Origin: Gorillibacterium timonense
Lineage (GTDB): Bacteria > Bacillota > Bacilli > Paenibacillales > NBRC-103111
Length of the DNA: 64,000 bases
Assembly (NCBI RefSeq): GCF_001457415.1
Contig: NZ_LN881724.1
Coordinates: forward strand, 496,001 to 560,000
Direction: 5' to 3'
Shown piece by piece: positions 17,818-26,577 of the stretch. Under the pieces are notes generated by a model. The model was not told the origin of the DNA and did not search any database. It saw only the letters and a program-made list of their open reading frames with translations. The position numbers were made by a program, and so were the translations under genes. The first letter of the stretch is position 1; each line of letters starts with the position of its first letter.

Positions 17818-19410
17818 TCAATAGATGACTTTCCAATTATGGTCGCATCCGGCCTGAACGACTTCGCTCTCGCGAATGAAATCGGCCAGGATCTCCGTCA
17901 TGTCCGTCGGAATTTCGCGCATGACCGGCTTGTTCTTCAGCATGTCAAAGTTACCTCCTCCGCCCGCACGATAGCTGTTCATGACGACGGTGAAGTGGTC
18001 ATCCGGCTCCAAGGGAATCCCGCCGCGTTCGAGCTTGACGACTCGTTGACCGACTGGCTTCGATATATCGAGCACATAGTCGATGCCTTCCCACATGTCG
18101 TAATTGAAATGCTGCGGCTTAGGCTCCAGATAAGCATCGGACACCCGCAAACCACCGCTGGATTCATCCTTCTCGAAATAACGGGCGTTTTGCTCCAGCG
18201 CCTCGCGGATATCGCGGCCGGACAGGCGGACCACCTTTAGCGTGTTGGGGTAGATGTAGTTGGATACGACGTCTCTCATCGTGATCCGATCCCCGAAGCC
18301 GCGGGCTTCATTCGTGAAGATCGCCGCGCAGGACAGCTCCGCGCCGGTCACCGCCATCTGGACTCGGTTGACGAATTCCGTGAAGGCATGATCGGCCTGG
18401 CGGGCGATGAACGGGTCGGGAATCGAGAGATCCCCTTCGGTGCGGCCGATCGGCTGATCCAGCCAATGCTGTGTTCTCTGTTCGTCATCCACGAACAGAG
18501 ACAAGAATTCCTCGTCGGCCGTGTCCGCTTCCTCCGCCATCAACAGGCGGGCACCCTTGCGCCGAAGAGTCCAGCCTCCCTCCGGCCGGGGCTCAAATTC
18601 CAGCTCGACCCGGGCCATCGCTTGTCCGGCGCTGCCTGGCTGGGCGATGACGACGCCGTTCACTTCTCCGGCTAGCAGCCGATGCTGATGGCCGGTCAGC
18701 AAGACGTCGATGTCGCCAGCAAGGCGCTCACAGATCGCGTAGCCCTGGTTCTCCCCGGTGAGCGGCTCGGTCGGCGCTCCGGTCGCCGGGTCCCGCTCGA
18801 AGCCCCCGTGGTAGCAGACGACGACTGCGTCCGGGTTCTCGTTCGCGCGGATATGAGCGACCCAGCGGGCCGTCGCTTCCAGCGCATCTTCGAAGGACAA
18901 ACCCTCGATATGGGCCGGCTCCTCCCAGTTCGGAATGTAAGGCGTCGTGATGCCGAGTACGGCGATTCGAATGCCTGCGACGGGCGTGAAGATGCGGTAG
19001 GGTTGTCCGTAAGCGGGCTGTCCGTCGGTTGTGCGGGTGATCGTAGCGGACAACCAAGGACAGTTGGAGTCCGAGATCGCCTGGTCGAGCAGGTCGAGTC
19101 CGTAATTGAATTCGTGGTTGCCGAGCACAACCGCGTCATAACGCAGCGCATTCAGCGCTCGCGCAGCCGGATGCACTCCGCTGCGGTCGAATTTGGCGTA
19201 ATGGTACATGAGCGGCGTTCCTTGCAGAAAATCGCCGTTATCGAGGAGCAGCAATGAGGCTGTTTGGCTTCTCTCCCTGCGGATGAGGGTCGCTAACTTG
19301 GCGAGTCCGAGTGGCTTGTCGCCGGGGCCGCGATAATCCGTTGGATAGAGATGGCCGTGAATATCGCTGGTGTGCAGGATCGTCAGGACGACAGATTGTG
19401 GAGACGTCAT
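17818..19410 (-). CDS. Bifunctional metallophosphatase/5'-nucleotidase
   Basis: The 530-residue enzyme has the UshA/5'-nucleotidase layout. The N-terminal metallophosphoesterase domain shows TSDIHGH (Asp16, His18), NGDFLQG (Asp60), GNHE (Asn98, His99) and later GHQHR. The C-terminal 5_nucleotid_C domain (about 330-530) contains the substrate-binding NSYRAGGGGNFDML. It would hydrolyse nucleotides or cyclic nucleotides. There is no signal peptide, unlike periplasmic or surface members, so it is predicted to be cytosolic, as in YunD-like Bacillus proteins. It is a single-gene unit. Confidence 0.85.
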   Translation of the reverse strand: MTSPQSVVLTILHTSDIHGHLYPTDYRGPGDKPLGLAKLATLIRRERSQTASLLLLDNGDFLQGTPLMYHYAKFDRSGVHPAARALNALRYDAVVLGNHEFNYGLDLLDQAISDSNCPWLSATITRTTDGQPAYGQPYRIFTPVAGIRIAVLGITTPYIPNWEEPAHIEGLSFEDALEATARWVAHIRANENPDAVVVCYHGGFERDPATGAPTEPLTGENQGYAICERLAGDIDVLLTGHQHRLLAGEVNGVVIAQPGSAGQAMARVELEFEPRPEGGWTLRRKGARLLMAEEADTADEEFLSLFVDDEQRTQHWLDQPIGRTEGDLSIPDPFIARQADHAFTEFVNRVQMAVTGAELSCAAIFTNEARGFGDRITMRDVVSNYIYPNTLKVVRLSGRDIREALEQNARYFEKDESSGGLRVSDAYLEPKPQHFNYDMWEGIDYVLDISKPVGQRVVKLERGGIPLEPDDHFTVVMNSYRAGGGGNFDMLKNKPVMREIPTDMTEILADFIRESEVVQAGCDHNWKVIY

Positions 19411-19699
19411 CGGGGTATTCCTCCTCTTGCGATGCGATTCATCTAATAGAGTCGGCTCAGAATACCGTTATTATAGCGAACTTAGCCGACAGATTGGTTA
19501 ACGGAATGTTAGCGTTGCTCGAGCGCACGCCATCAGCGTCCAGAGATGTGGACGGAGTAACGTTGCGGAGCTACAATGATACCGAACACTCACCCTGCTG
19601 AAAGCGGAAATAGAAACATGGGATTACCGTGCGGTTGTTGTACAGAAAATGCAAAGCAGAACCGCGTACTTTGTAGAATAATACAAGAGGAAGGAGGGG

Positions 19700-20620
19700 G
19701 TGAAAATCGAAGCGTTGAATCAGACTCAGCAGGTGATCGATATGCTTGAAGCGGATATGATGAACGTCGATTATGAGCAAATTGAAAAACAGACAGGCAT
19801 TCCTCTGGGCCTTTACCAGCGAATTTTTTCTTATATCTGCGAGATTTCTCTGGCGGGTTATGTACGAAGAAGAAAGCTGACCCTGTCTGCGGAACTGCTT
19901 CTGTCGGGAAGGAAAAAAGTCACCGAAGTGGCAATGGAATGCGGCTATGAGAGCAGTTCCTCCTTTTCAAGAGCGTTTAAGGAACAGTTTTCGGTTCCAC
20001 CTGCACTCCTTACGTATGCCATTTATCAGGACAATGCATTCCCTCCCCTTTCTATCACGGATAAGGACACGTATTATGTTAGGAATGGAAGAAGAATGAT
20101 GGCGGAGATGGTTAAGCTCGACTATGAGCATACCGAGGATAGGCTCCTTATTGGCATAAGGAACAAGGATTATGGAGTGACAACCAACCAGCTGTGGGAT
20201 GTCTTTTTTGAGCGGGGCTTTGACATTAAGCTCGCAAGGCTTGAAGAGCATCAAATCGGGATGGAGGACTGCATCGGTCTCGGCTACATGACCGACTTCG
20301 CGGATGACAGCGGTCTTGGGGATACCTATATGGTCGGAAAGACTTGTAAGGTGGGAACTCCGGTCCCTGAGGGCATGACGGGCATTCTGATCCCGGGCGG
20401 TACAATCGCTAAGGCACAGATAGCTGCAAGCAATCTTGACGATCTGATTAGCAGTGCCTATCCTCTCATCTCCAGCATGGTGCAGATAAATGGCTATACG
20501 CTTAAGTATGACCCTTTTTACTGGCTGGAGGTTTACACAGTCAGCGGATTCTGCGAACCTCTTGAAAGCGGAGCAGAGCAAGTTAGTCTTGATTGGCAGA
20601 TGCCGTGCAGGAAACGATAA
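19700..20620 (+). CDS. AraC-type regulator with GyrI-like effector domain
   Basis: The 306-residue protein has an N-terminal AraC helix-turn-helix domain (about 10-112, with VAMECGYESSSSFSRAFKEQF). A GyrI-like effector-binding domain follows (about 140-300, with TPVPEGMTGILIPGG). This is the Rob/BmrR style of drug- or metabolite-sensing activator. The start is GTG at 19700, directly after AAGGAGGGG. A GNAT gene follows 48 nt later and may be a target. Confidence 0.85.
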   Translation: MKIEALNQTQQVIDMLEADMMNVDYEQIEKQTGIPLGLYQRIFSYICEISLAGYVRRRKLTLSAELLLSGRKKVTEVAMECGYESSSSFSRAFKEQFSVPPALLTYAIYQDNAFPPLSITDKDTYYVRNGRRMMAEMVKLDYEHTEDRLLIGIRNKDYGVTTNQLWDVFFERGFDIKLARLEEHQIGMEDCIGLGYMTDFADDSGLGDTYMVGKTCKVGTPVPEGMTGILIPGGTIAKAQIAASNLDDLISSAYPLISSMVQINGYTLKYDPFYWLEVYTVSGFCEPLESGAEQVSLDWQMPCRKR

Positions 20621-20668
20621 CAGTGAGTCACTCACTCAATCGATGATAATGACAGGGAGAAATTCGAT

Positions 20669-21244
20669 ATGGGCAATCCTTATGCACAATTTCCGCACAT
20701 CGTCACCGATACCATTATCTTGCGTAAAATCGAAGAAACGGATATCGAAGGGCTGTTTGAAATCTATACCAACGAGAATGTGTTTATGTACATACCGGGG
20801 GATCGTAAAAAGAACAAGGCTGCTGTGCAAAATATGATTGGTCATTTCGAAAGAGACTTCCATAAGCGGAAGGTTATCTTCCTGGGGATTTATTTGCCTG
20901 AAGCGCCGAATGAAATCGTTGGCGTAGCCGAGATCTTTGACTATGACGATAAGGTAAATCAGATCACGATCGGGTATCGGCTTAATGAGCGCTATTGGGG
21001 CAAGGGAATCGCGACTCAGACCGTCAGAGCCATGGTGGAGTATCTTTATAACACCCTTGAAATCAATCGGATCCAAGCCTTTGTCATGCCTGCGAATGAA
21101 AGATCCCAAAACGTCCTTCAAAAGAACAACTTCGTTAAGGAAGGGATCATGAGGCAATCCCAGTATTGGACTGGCATAGGAGTTGTTGATTTAACCATGT
21201 ACTCTTTGCTTCGTTCGGAATTTGAGCCTGTAAAACGACGATAA
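20669..21244 (+). CDS. GNAT-family N-acetyltransferase (RimJ/RimL type)
   Basis: The 191-residue protein has the GNAT fold. The acetyl-CoA-binding motif A region reads IGYRLNERYWGKGIATQTVRAM, followed by LEINRIQAFVMPANERSQNVLQKNNF, typical of RimJ/RimL-like acetyltransferases. The acceptor is unknown. AGGGAG precedes the ATG. It probably shares a transcript with the AraC-type gene upstream. A bidirectional terminator follows at 21357. Confidence 0.85.
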   Translation: MGNPYAQFPHIVTDTIILRKIEETDIEGLFEIYTNENVFMYIPGDRKKNKAAVQNMIGHFERDFHKRKVIFLGIYLPEAPNEIVGVAEIFDYDDKVNQITIGYRLNERYWGKGIATQTVRAMVEYLYNTLEINRIQAFVMPANERSQNVLQKNNFVKEGIMRQSQYWTGIGVVDLTMYSLLRSEFEPVKRR

Positions 21245-21356
21245 GAATACTCGCCCTTGCTCACCCCTATGTATATCGGGAAGACGACAGTGAAGCGATC
21301 ACGCGATTTCTTGCCGAGCAGATCAAATGATGAATAGCAATAGCTGAGAAGTTAAG

Positions 21357-21421
21357 AAAACCGCTCCTTAGGGAAAATGGAGGCATGTCACCACCATTTT
21401 TCCATGAGGAACGGTTTTTTT
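21357..21421. terminator. Bidirectional terminator
   Basis: AAAACCGCTCCT and AGGAACGGTTTT pair, with an inner GGAAAATGG/CCATTTTTCC stem. A runs and T runs flank it, so it serves the GNAT gene and the convergent dehydrogenase gene. Confidence 0.75.
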
Positions 21422-21440
21422 GTTAATTTCCAGGGATGAA

Positions 21441-22856
21441 TCAAGGGACAATTTCAAAGACCGTGCCTTGATGATAATCCGCCACTTTCATAGAGCCATA
21501 AACCCCTAAGTAGAGTTTGGTTTGAGTCAGATTCGTTCCCAGACTGACATAATAAGCGGATTGGGACCCGAAATCATAATCGGTTTCGATGACATGAAAG
21601 TCATTAAGTCTGCAGTCGCTTCTGACCCGGGAATAGGCTAAAACCCCTCTAGCCGGAGGTTGAGCTCCTTCGTTCCGCGCCAAATCGGTAAACACGAGGC
21701 TCCCGGTTAGACCGAGGATTTCATTTCCGCTATAGGGCTGGACTCCTGTGAGAGCAGTTGCTCCGAACTTATCGGGTCGGGAATCCTTATGAAAATAGCT
21801 GATTTGAGGCGGAAGACGACGCACAGAGGTTATGACAGCTTCGTCGTAATAAGCTATTGTTTTCTCATCCATGGTCGGATTTTCGGAACAATCTCTTATG
21901 ATAGAAGTCGGGAAAGCACCCTCCCACCCTCGCCAGCCCAGGTTAATAAATCCTTCTTCATCGAGTTTAAGCCCCATCAATGAAGCTTGAACAAGCTGAG
22001 TAACCGGCATGGGTTTATAGGGAATGAAGGAGTAAATGGACTCGACCAGATCCTGTCCGACATTTCCCACATATTTGATGTATTGATTATTATATCTTTG
22101 AAAAGATATCCCCGGTATATTGCGAACCCCTTTGACGATTACCGTAAGCGTCTCTTGAAGAAGTGCGGGAAGCTCATGAAATTGCGTAACGACAGGCGGA
22201 TGATCGAGAAAGGGATGCTTATGCACATCGATTTCAATGATTTTGCCAGCGATTTCTCGATCATCCTGGCTCAAATTGAAGGGATCATAGCCGGAGCCGC
22301 CATCTCCGTTTGTGTAAACAAGCTTTCCCGTTTCAGGCGAGAAGGTTAAGCTGTTGACGCCATTGTGATTGAGAAAGGGTCTTCTCACATGGAGTAATGT
22401 TCGCCTTTTATGAGATTGACCATCTGCCTGTAAAATCCACTCTTCCACGGTGTCAATATGATCATATCGAGTTTCACGGTTTATCCACTTCAGATTTAAG
22501 GTTTTGGGATTACACGGATCGGGCTGAAAAGGCTCCGAAAGAGCGCCGGGTCCTTGGGTCCCGGCTAAAGAGTAATGAAGATAAAACAGACCGTTATAAG
22601 AAAAATGGGGATGAAAGGCTAGCCCGAGCAATCCGCGTTCATCATATCCGCCGCCAGTTGTACCTAGCTTAATGATTCGCGAGCGAATGTCTAAGAATGT
22701 CCTTATTCTACCATTGCCTATGCAATAGATCTCTCCTGTCTGGGTTGCGACAAACAAGCTTTCGATGGAATTGCCAGGAAGGATCGCCGTTTTCAAAACG
22801 GTGGGTATATTTATCCTGCTCACAATAGGCCGCAAACGTACTCTCACGTTTATCAA
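21441..22856 (-). CDS. Glucose/sorbosone dehydrogenase-type beta-propeller (PQQ family)
   Basis: The 471-residue protein has the six-bladed GSDH/HHIP-like propeller: FVATQTGEIYCIGNG, RGLLGLAFHPHF, NHNGVNSLTFSPETGKLVYTNGDGG and the distal INLGWRGWEG. Relatives are PQQ-dependent sugar dehydrogenases, but many Bacillota members lack evidence for cofactor use. There is no signal peptide. The short N-terminal VRLRPIVSRINIPTVLKTAIL is as expected for the first strand. The gene is monocistronic. Confidence 0.75.
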   Translation of the reverse strand: MINVRVRLRPIVSRINIPTVLKTAILPGNSIESLFVATQTGEIYCIGNGRIRTFLDIRSRIIKLGTTGGGYDERGLLGLAFHPHFSYNGLFYLHYSLAGTQGPGALSEPFQPDPCNPKTLNLKWINRETRYDHIDTVEEWILQADGQSHKRRTLLHVRRPFLNHNGVNSLTFSPETGKLVYTNGDGGSGYDPFNLSQDDREIAGKIIEIDVHKHPFLDHPPVVTQFHELPALLQETLTVIVKGVRNIPGISFQRYNNQYIKYVGNVGQDLVESIYSFIPYKPMPVTQLVQASLMGLKLDEEGFINLGWRGWEGAFPTSIIRDCSENPTMDEKTIAYYDEAVITSVRRLPPQISYFHKDSRPDKFGATALTGVQPYSGNEILGLTGSLVFTDLARNEGAQPPARGVLAYSRVRSDCRLNDFHVIETDYDFGSQSAYYVSLGTNLTQTKLYLGVYGSMKVADYHQGTVFEIVP

Positions 22857-23061
22857 CTGCCTTTTTCCCGTTATATGGTCCTCTATAGGAATATGAGTGG
22901 AACGGTTCTATTAGTACGAAGGGAAGCCGGACCCTTCATGAGGAAGAATGTGTAACCTAAGAAAGAAATTGACCTATAAGAACAGGTGTTCTAAAATGAA
23001 GGAGGCATCCAAAGATTAGGTAAAGCTAGAGAAATGAACTTTTAGGGTTGGAGGGTTTTCT

Positions 23062-24018
23062 GTGATCAAAGTTGGAATATTGGGTACGGGGTTTGGAAGG
23101 CAGCACGCAGCATTATTCAAGAAGTTGGAAGGCTTCGAGGTCGTTGCCATCTATGGTCGGGACGAAGCGAAATTACAGGAAATCAACGAGTCTCTGAACA
23201 TTCACACAACCACGGATATGTACGAGATTATCCATAACAAGGAGATCGACTTAGTTGATATTTGCCTGCCGACCTCACTTCATGCCCAGTGGGCGATGGA
23301 AGCTTTGAAGAACCATAAGCATGTTTTTTGCGAAACTCCGCTTTCCTATTCCTTCGCTGAGGCGGAGGAAGTGTTAAAGCTTTCAAAGGAAGTTCAACGA
23401 CATGTCTTTGTGGATTTGTTCTATAAATTTTCGACTCCGCACCATCTTACGATAAACAAAATCAAAAACCTTGAGTGTGGTCAGGTCAGATCCTTTCATT
23501 CGTATAACAAAACGGCTCCGAACTGGGGCAACCTGGGATTGCCCAAGAACGTCACGGATTTCCACACCCACAATTTTGATTTCCTGATGGAGATTTTGGG
23601 CATGCCCGAGCAGGTGGCTTCCAATGGCATCGACTTTGGGGACGAGTCCATCGTCATCACAACATTGAATTACCCTAATCAATTCGCAGTTGTTGAAAGC
23701 TACTCAAATTTACCTAAAGGTTCTCCGTTTTATGTAGGCTTCGAGGTGAATTGTGAAAGAGGCTCCATCAAATTCGATGCCGAATATGGGATGGACTCCA
23801 AGGAAGAGTTTGTCCTCTATCATAGCGATGGAACTAAGGAAGTGTTAACTCCCCAAATGCAGGATGATTATGAGCAGGTCATTCTGCATCTGAAGGATTG
23901 CTTGGAACAGGGGAAGAAAAGCGAGCATCTCGATATGGAAGCCGCAATGGACGTTATGAAGATTAGGGATGCCGTGTTGAAGTCCTTAGAAGCCAAAAAA
24001 CCGATTCTCCTCGGTTGA
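23062..24018 (+). CDS. Gfo/Idh/MocA-family oxidoreductase
   Basis: The 318-residue protein has an N-terminal Rossmann domain (GILGTGFGRQHA, residues 6-16) and the Gfo/Idh C-terminal alpha/beta domain. It should oxidise or reduce a sugar or inositol derivative with NAD(P). The usual catalytic EKP motif reads ETP here (Glu91-Thr92-Pro93), so the canonical Lys is missing; HTHNFDF (about 172-178) supplies His and Asp in the second site. The start is GTG at 23062 after GGAGGG. A GNAT gene follows 23 nt downstream. Confidence 0.82.
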   Translation: MIKVGILGTGFGRQHAALFKKLEGFEVVAIYGRDEAKLQEINESLNIHTTTDMYEIIHNKEIDLVDICLPTSLHAQWAMEALKNHKHVFCETPLSYSFAEAEEVLKLSKEVQRHVFVDLFYKFSTPHHLTINKIKNLECGQVRSFHSYNKTAPNWGNLGLPKNVTDFHTHNFDFLMEILGMPEQVASNGIDFGDESIVITTLNYPNQFAVVESYSNLPKGSPFYVGFEVNCERGSIKFDAEYGMDSKEEFVLYHSDGTKEVLTPQMQDDYEQVILHLKDCLEQGKKSEHLDMEAAMDVMKIRDAVLKSLEAKKPILLG

Positions 24019-24041
24019 GAAGAAAGAGGGGGAGAATAAAC

Positions 24042-24584
24042 ATGAGCCTGCAACTCTTTCATTCATTGGAAGGACAGAAGATCCGTTTCAAACCCATGTC
24101 TGTAGAGGATGCACAAGCCATCCATGACTATGCGTCAGATGAGTTGGTATCTCGTTTCATTGGTTGGAGGTTAATGAAGACTGCAAATGAAACGAAGGAA
24201 TACGTTGAAGTCATGATGGAGCGAGAACGAGCGGGCACTCATTACTACGCCTCCATTGTTCTCCAATCCACTCAGGAAGTGATCGGCACCGCTATGATCT
24301 TCCATTTTGACGAAGAAGCCAACCATGCCGAAATCGGTTATGTGTTCCACAGAGACCATTGGGGCAAGGGGTATGGAACAGAGAGCGTTGCCATGATGAG
24401 CGATTTCGCCTTTGAAATCCTTCAGCTTCATAAACTTCATGCGAGTGTAGTGGATGCCAATGGAGGCTCCGCCCGGATCCTGGAGAAGAATGGGTATCAG
24501 TTGGAGGGACGATTAAAGGATCATTATTATATCGAAGGCACCTATTACGATGCCTTGCTGTTAGGGAGAATTCAGCCGTCTTGA
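24042..24584 (+). CDS. GNAT-family N-acetyltransferase
   Basis: The 180-residue protein is a RimJ/RimL-type GNAT enzyme with AEIGYVFHRDHWGKGYGTE (acetyl-CoA loop) and NGGSARILEKNGYQLEG. The ATG at 24042 is chosen for the AGAGGGGGAG upstream; the frame is open further upstream but overlaps the preceding gene. It is probably co-transcribed with the oxidoreductase. The substrate is unknown. A strong terminator follows. Confidence 0.85.
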   Translation: MSLQLFHSLEGQKIRFKPMSVEDAQAIHDYASDELVSRFIGWRLMKTANETKEYVEVMMERERAGTHYYASIVLQSTQEVIGTAMIFHFDEEANHAEIGYVFHRDHWGKGYGTESVAMMSDFAFEILQLHKLHASVVDANGGSARILEKNGYQLEGRLKDHYYIEGTYYDALLLGRIQPS

Positions 24585-24617
24585 GGAAAGAGGGGACTTC
24601 CCTCAATAACTCGAAAG

Positions 24618-24666
24618 AAAACCAAGTAGCAAAGCGAGAACAAGCCGCTTAGCTACTTGGTTTTTG
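24618..24666 (+). terminator. Rho-independent terminator
   Basis: AACCAAGTAGC and GCTACTTGGTT pair, followed by a T run. An inner GCGAG/CCGCTT part may extend the stem. Confidence 0.8.
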
Positions 24667-24873
24667 ACGTCTCGTCTTCATGAGCAGATGTAGGCAGGGA
24701 AACTCTCCGATCTCCAGACTTACGACTGGTTAGCATGGAAGCAGGAACCGCTCAAGCCCCGGCTGTTCTCCAGCGGGTTTGATTGTAACGGAAACAGCAG
24801 CCGTTAATCAGCTCGAAATGGCTCTCTTCTCCGCCTAATGGAAATGGTGGACCTCTGTCAAGAAAGTGGACGG

Positions 24874-25710
24874 TCAGGAAGCGGAATGAGTAGAAAAAAG
24901 AGCTGCAAAACGAACAGGAGAGAGATAGCCTAAGGTGCTGTGGATTCGTTTGCGGTTGTAGTAAAACTCGATGTATTGGAAAAGGGAATGGTAAGCCTGG
25001 TCCTTGTTCTTGAAACGGGGGTTGCAGTAAATGAGCTCTTTCTTCAAGATGCTGTGCCACGACTCGATGCAGGCGTTGTCATAGCAATTGCCCTTTCGGC
25101 TCATGCTGGGTTTCATGTGATAGAGGCACAACTGATTTCGGTAGTCTTGAGAGGTGTATTGCGAACCTCGGTCGGAGTGGTGAATCAAGCCTTTTTCGGG
25201 TCGCTTGGCTGCATATGCATCTTGTAAAGCACCGAGTACGAGGCTCGTTTCCATGTGGTGATCCAGACGCCATCCAACAATCTCACGCGTACATAGATCC
25301 ATGACGCTGGCCAAGTACAAGCGCCCTTCTCGACAAGGAATCGAGGTGATGTCCGTCACCCATACCATATTCGGCTTCGGCACCCTGAATTGTTGATTGA
25401 GGTGGTTGGGGGAAACGGGATGGTCGGGATTGGAGCAGGTTGTCTGTACCCGGTATTTTCTGGACACAACCGAGCGGAGGCTCATCTCTCGCATGTATAC
25501 GCTCACGGTACGCTCAGAGATCGTATGTCCCTCTTGACGAAGCAGTCGGGTAATCTTCGGGCTTCCGTACCGCTTCTGATGGTCGGCGAAGTGATATTGA
25601 ATGCGCTTGAGCACAATCGCTTTGCGTCGCTTCTGTTTACTCGACCGCTCGACTCTCCACTTGTAATACCCGCTCCGTGAAACCCGTAGGGTTGTGCACA
25701 TCTTCTCCAA
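24874..25710 (-). CDS. IS3-family transposase OrfB (DDE integrase core)
   Basis: The 278-residue product has an N-terminal HTH_21-type region (RVSRSGYYKW) and an rve integrase core. The DDE residues are visible: first Asp in WVTDIT, second Asp in HHSDRGSQY, and Glu in NACIESWHS. It cuts and joins IS ends. The ATG at 25710 is probably not the native start. The frame is open upstream to the A7G run near 25786, so it is made as an OrfAB fusion by -1 frameshifting. Confidence 0.9.
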   Translation of the reverse strand: MEKMCTTLRVSRSGYYKWRVERSSKQKRRKAIVLKRIQYHFADHQKRYGSPKITRLLRQEGHTISERTVSVYMREMSLRSVVSRKYRVQTTCSNPDHPVSPNHLNQQFRVPKPNMVWVTDITSIPCREGRLYLASVMDLCTREIVGWRLDHHMETSLVLGALQDAYAAKRPEKGLIHHSDRGSQYTSQDYRNQLCLYHMKPSMSRKGNCYDNACIESWHSILKKELIYCNPRFKNKDQAYHSLFQYIEFYYNRKRIHSTLGYLSPVRFAALFSTHSAS

Positions 25711-25748
25711 GCGGAACTCGGAGCGATGATCCTCAATAAACCGGAATC

Positions 25749-26066
25749 TCAGTTCTTTGGTTTGCTGAAGATGTGCACTGCTTTTTTTACGATGGCGAGC
25801 TCTTCTTCCACATCGGAGAGTTTTTGCTCTTTTTCATGGAGTTGCCGGTTTAGTTCGCTCAACTTCGCTTCCAGTTCACGTACCCGATCTCCGCTAGCTG
25901 CCGGTTCATATTTCAGTTCACGGTACTGGCCCATCCATTGGTGGAGGGTGCCTCTTGGAATGTTGAGTTCCTCTGCTAGATCCGCTACTGTTTTTGTTTG
26001 TTCCTGAATGAACCGCACGGTCTGCTTTTTGAATTCCTCGTTGTACCGTTGTCGTTGTTCGCCCAT
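25749..26066 (-). CDS. IS3-family OrfA (HTH DNA-binding subunit)
   Basis: The 105-residue protein has a Tnp_1/HTH_8-type helix-turn-helix (TVADLAEELNIPRGTLHQW) and a leucine-zipper-like coiled coil (VRELEAKLSELNRQLHEKEQKL). It binds IS ends. A slippery A AAA AAG sequence (minus strand, about 25783-25791) close to the 3' end allows a -1 shift into the OrfB frame, giving KKSSAHLQQ at the junction. Confidence 0.9.
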   Translation of the reverse strand: MGEQRQRYNEEFKKQTVRFIQEQTKTVADLAEELNIPRGTLHQWMGQYRELKYEPAASGDRVRELEAKLSELNRQLHEKEQKLSDVEEELAIVKKAVHIFSKPKN

Positions 26067-26134
26067 GGGGACACCTCCGTTGGCTTCATTATCCGCAGTC
26101 TGTTAGCCGGTGTCCACTTTTTATTCTAGTTGCA

Positions 26135-26577
26135 TGGATGCAGCTATTTGACTTCCTTCGGCGTGATAATCGGCGATTGACCCCATTTGCGGCGTGCAGT
26201 TCCATTAGAATTTCAAAACCCTACTTATTGGCGAAATAGCAGCCGTGACCGCCATTAGAAAAACAGCACCCGAGCAGTTTTGGAGTAACCCCTTGGAATT
26301 GTTATTTGATAGCTCGATGATGTCTGGGGAGGTACTCCCCTGATTGATCGGAGGTTTCGCACACCCAAAAGGGGTTTGAGAAGGAAGCAATCAAGCCGAT
26401 AAGGGAGCGGATCAAGCCAGCTGATTCTCACCGCGTCAGGATCCTCCTGAGCGTATGAAGTGGACGCAGCCCGAGTGAAGACGCGGGAGCGTTCTTTTTT
26501 TCGGAAATGGAATGGCTTGTTTGTTATGATACAAAGGAATCTAGGGTGCTTGATCGATGGGAAGGAGTGAATGCTTC
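26135..26577 (+). repeat. Non-coding gap with CCATTAG-type repeats
   Basis: No gene is visible. Short related units occur on both sides of the insertion sequence: GCCTAATGGAAATGG at about 24833-24847 (inverted), TTCCATTAGAATTTC at about 26201 and CGCCATTAGAAAAAC at about 26239. This looks like a decayed dispersed repeat that the insertion sequence split. A possible hairpin (ACGC..CCCG / CGGG..GCGT, then TTCTTTTTTT) at about 26469-26503 could be a terminator. Confidence 0.35.

Larger units (their letters stand above)
24848..26134 (-). mobile_element. Complete IS3-family insertion sequence (1287 bp)
   Basis: The element carries two transposase frames on the minus strand. Its ends start with TG and align as imperfect inverted repeats: TGGACCTCTGTCAAGAAAGT at the left and, read inwards, TGCAACTAGAATAAAAAGT at the right, both continuing GGAC. 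A 3-bp direct duplication TGG flanks it (24845-24847 and 26135-26137), the size expected for IS3-family elements. Both frames look intact, so it may be active. Confidence 0.88.

Noticed and set aside
21244-21330. Short frame after the GNAT gene ending REDDSEAITRFLAEQIK
   Set aside because: It looks like the tail of some lost gene but is too short to identify, has no start, and may be chance.
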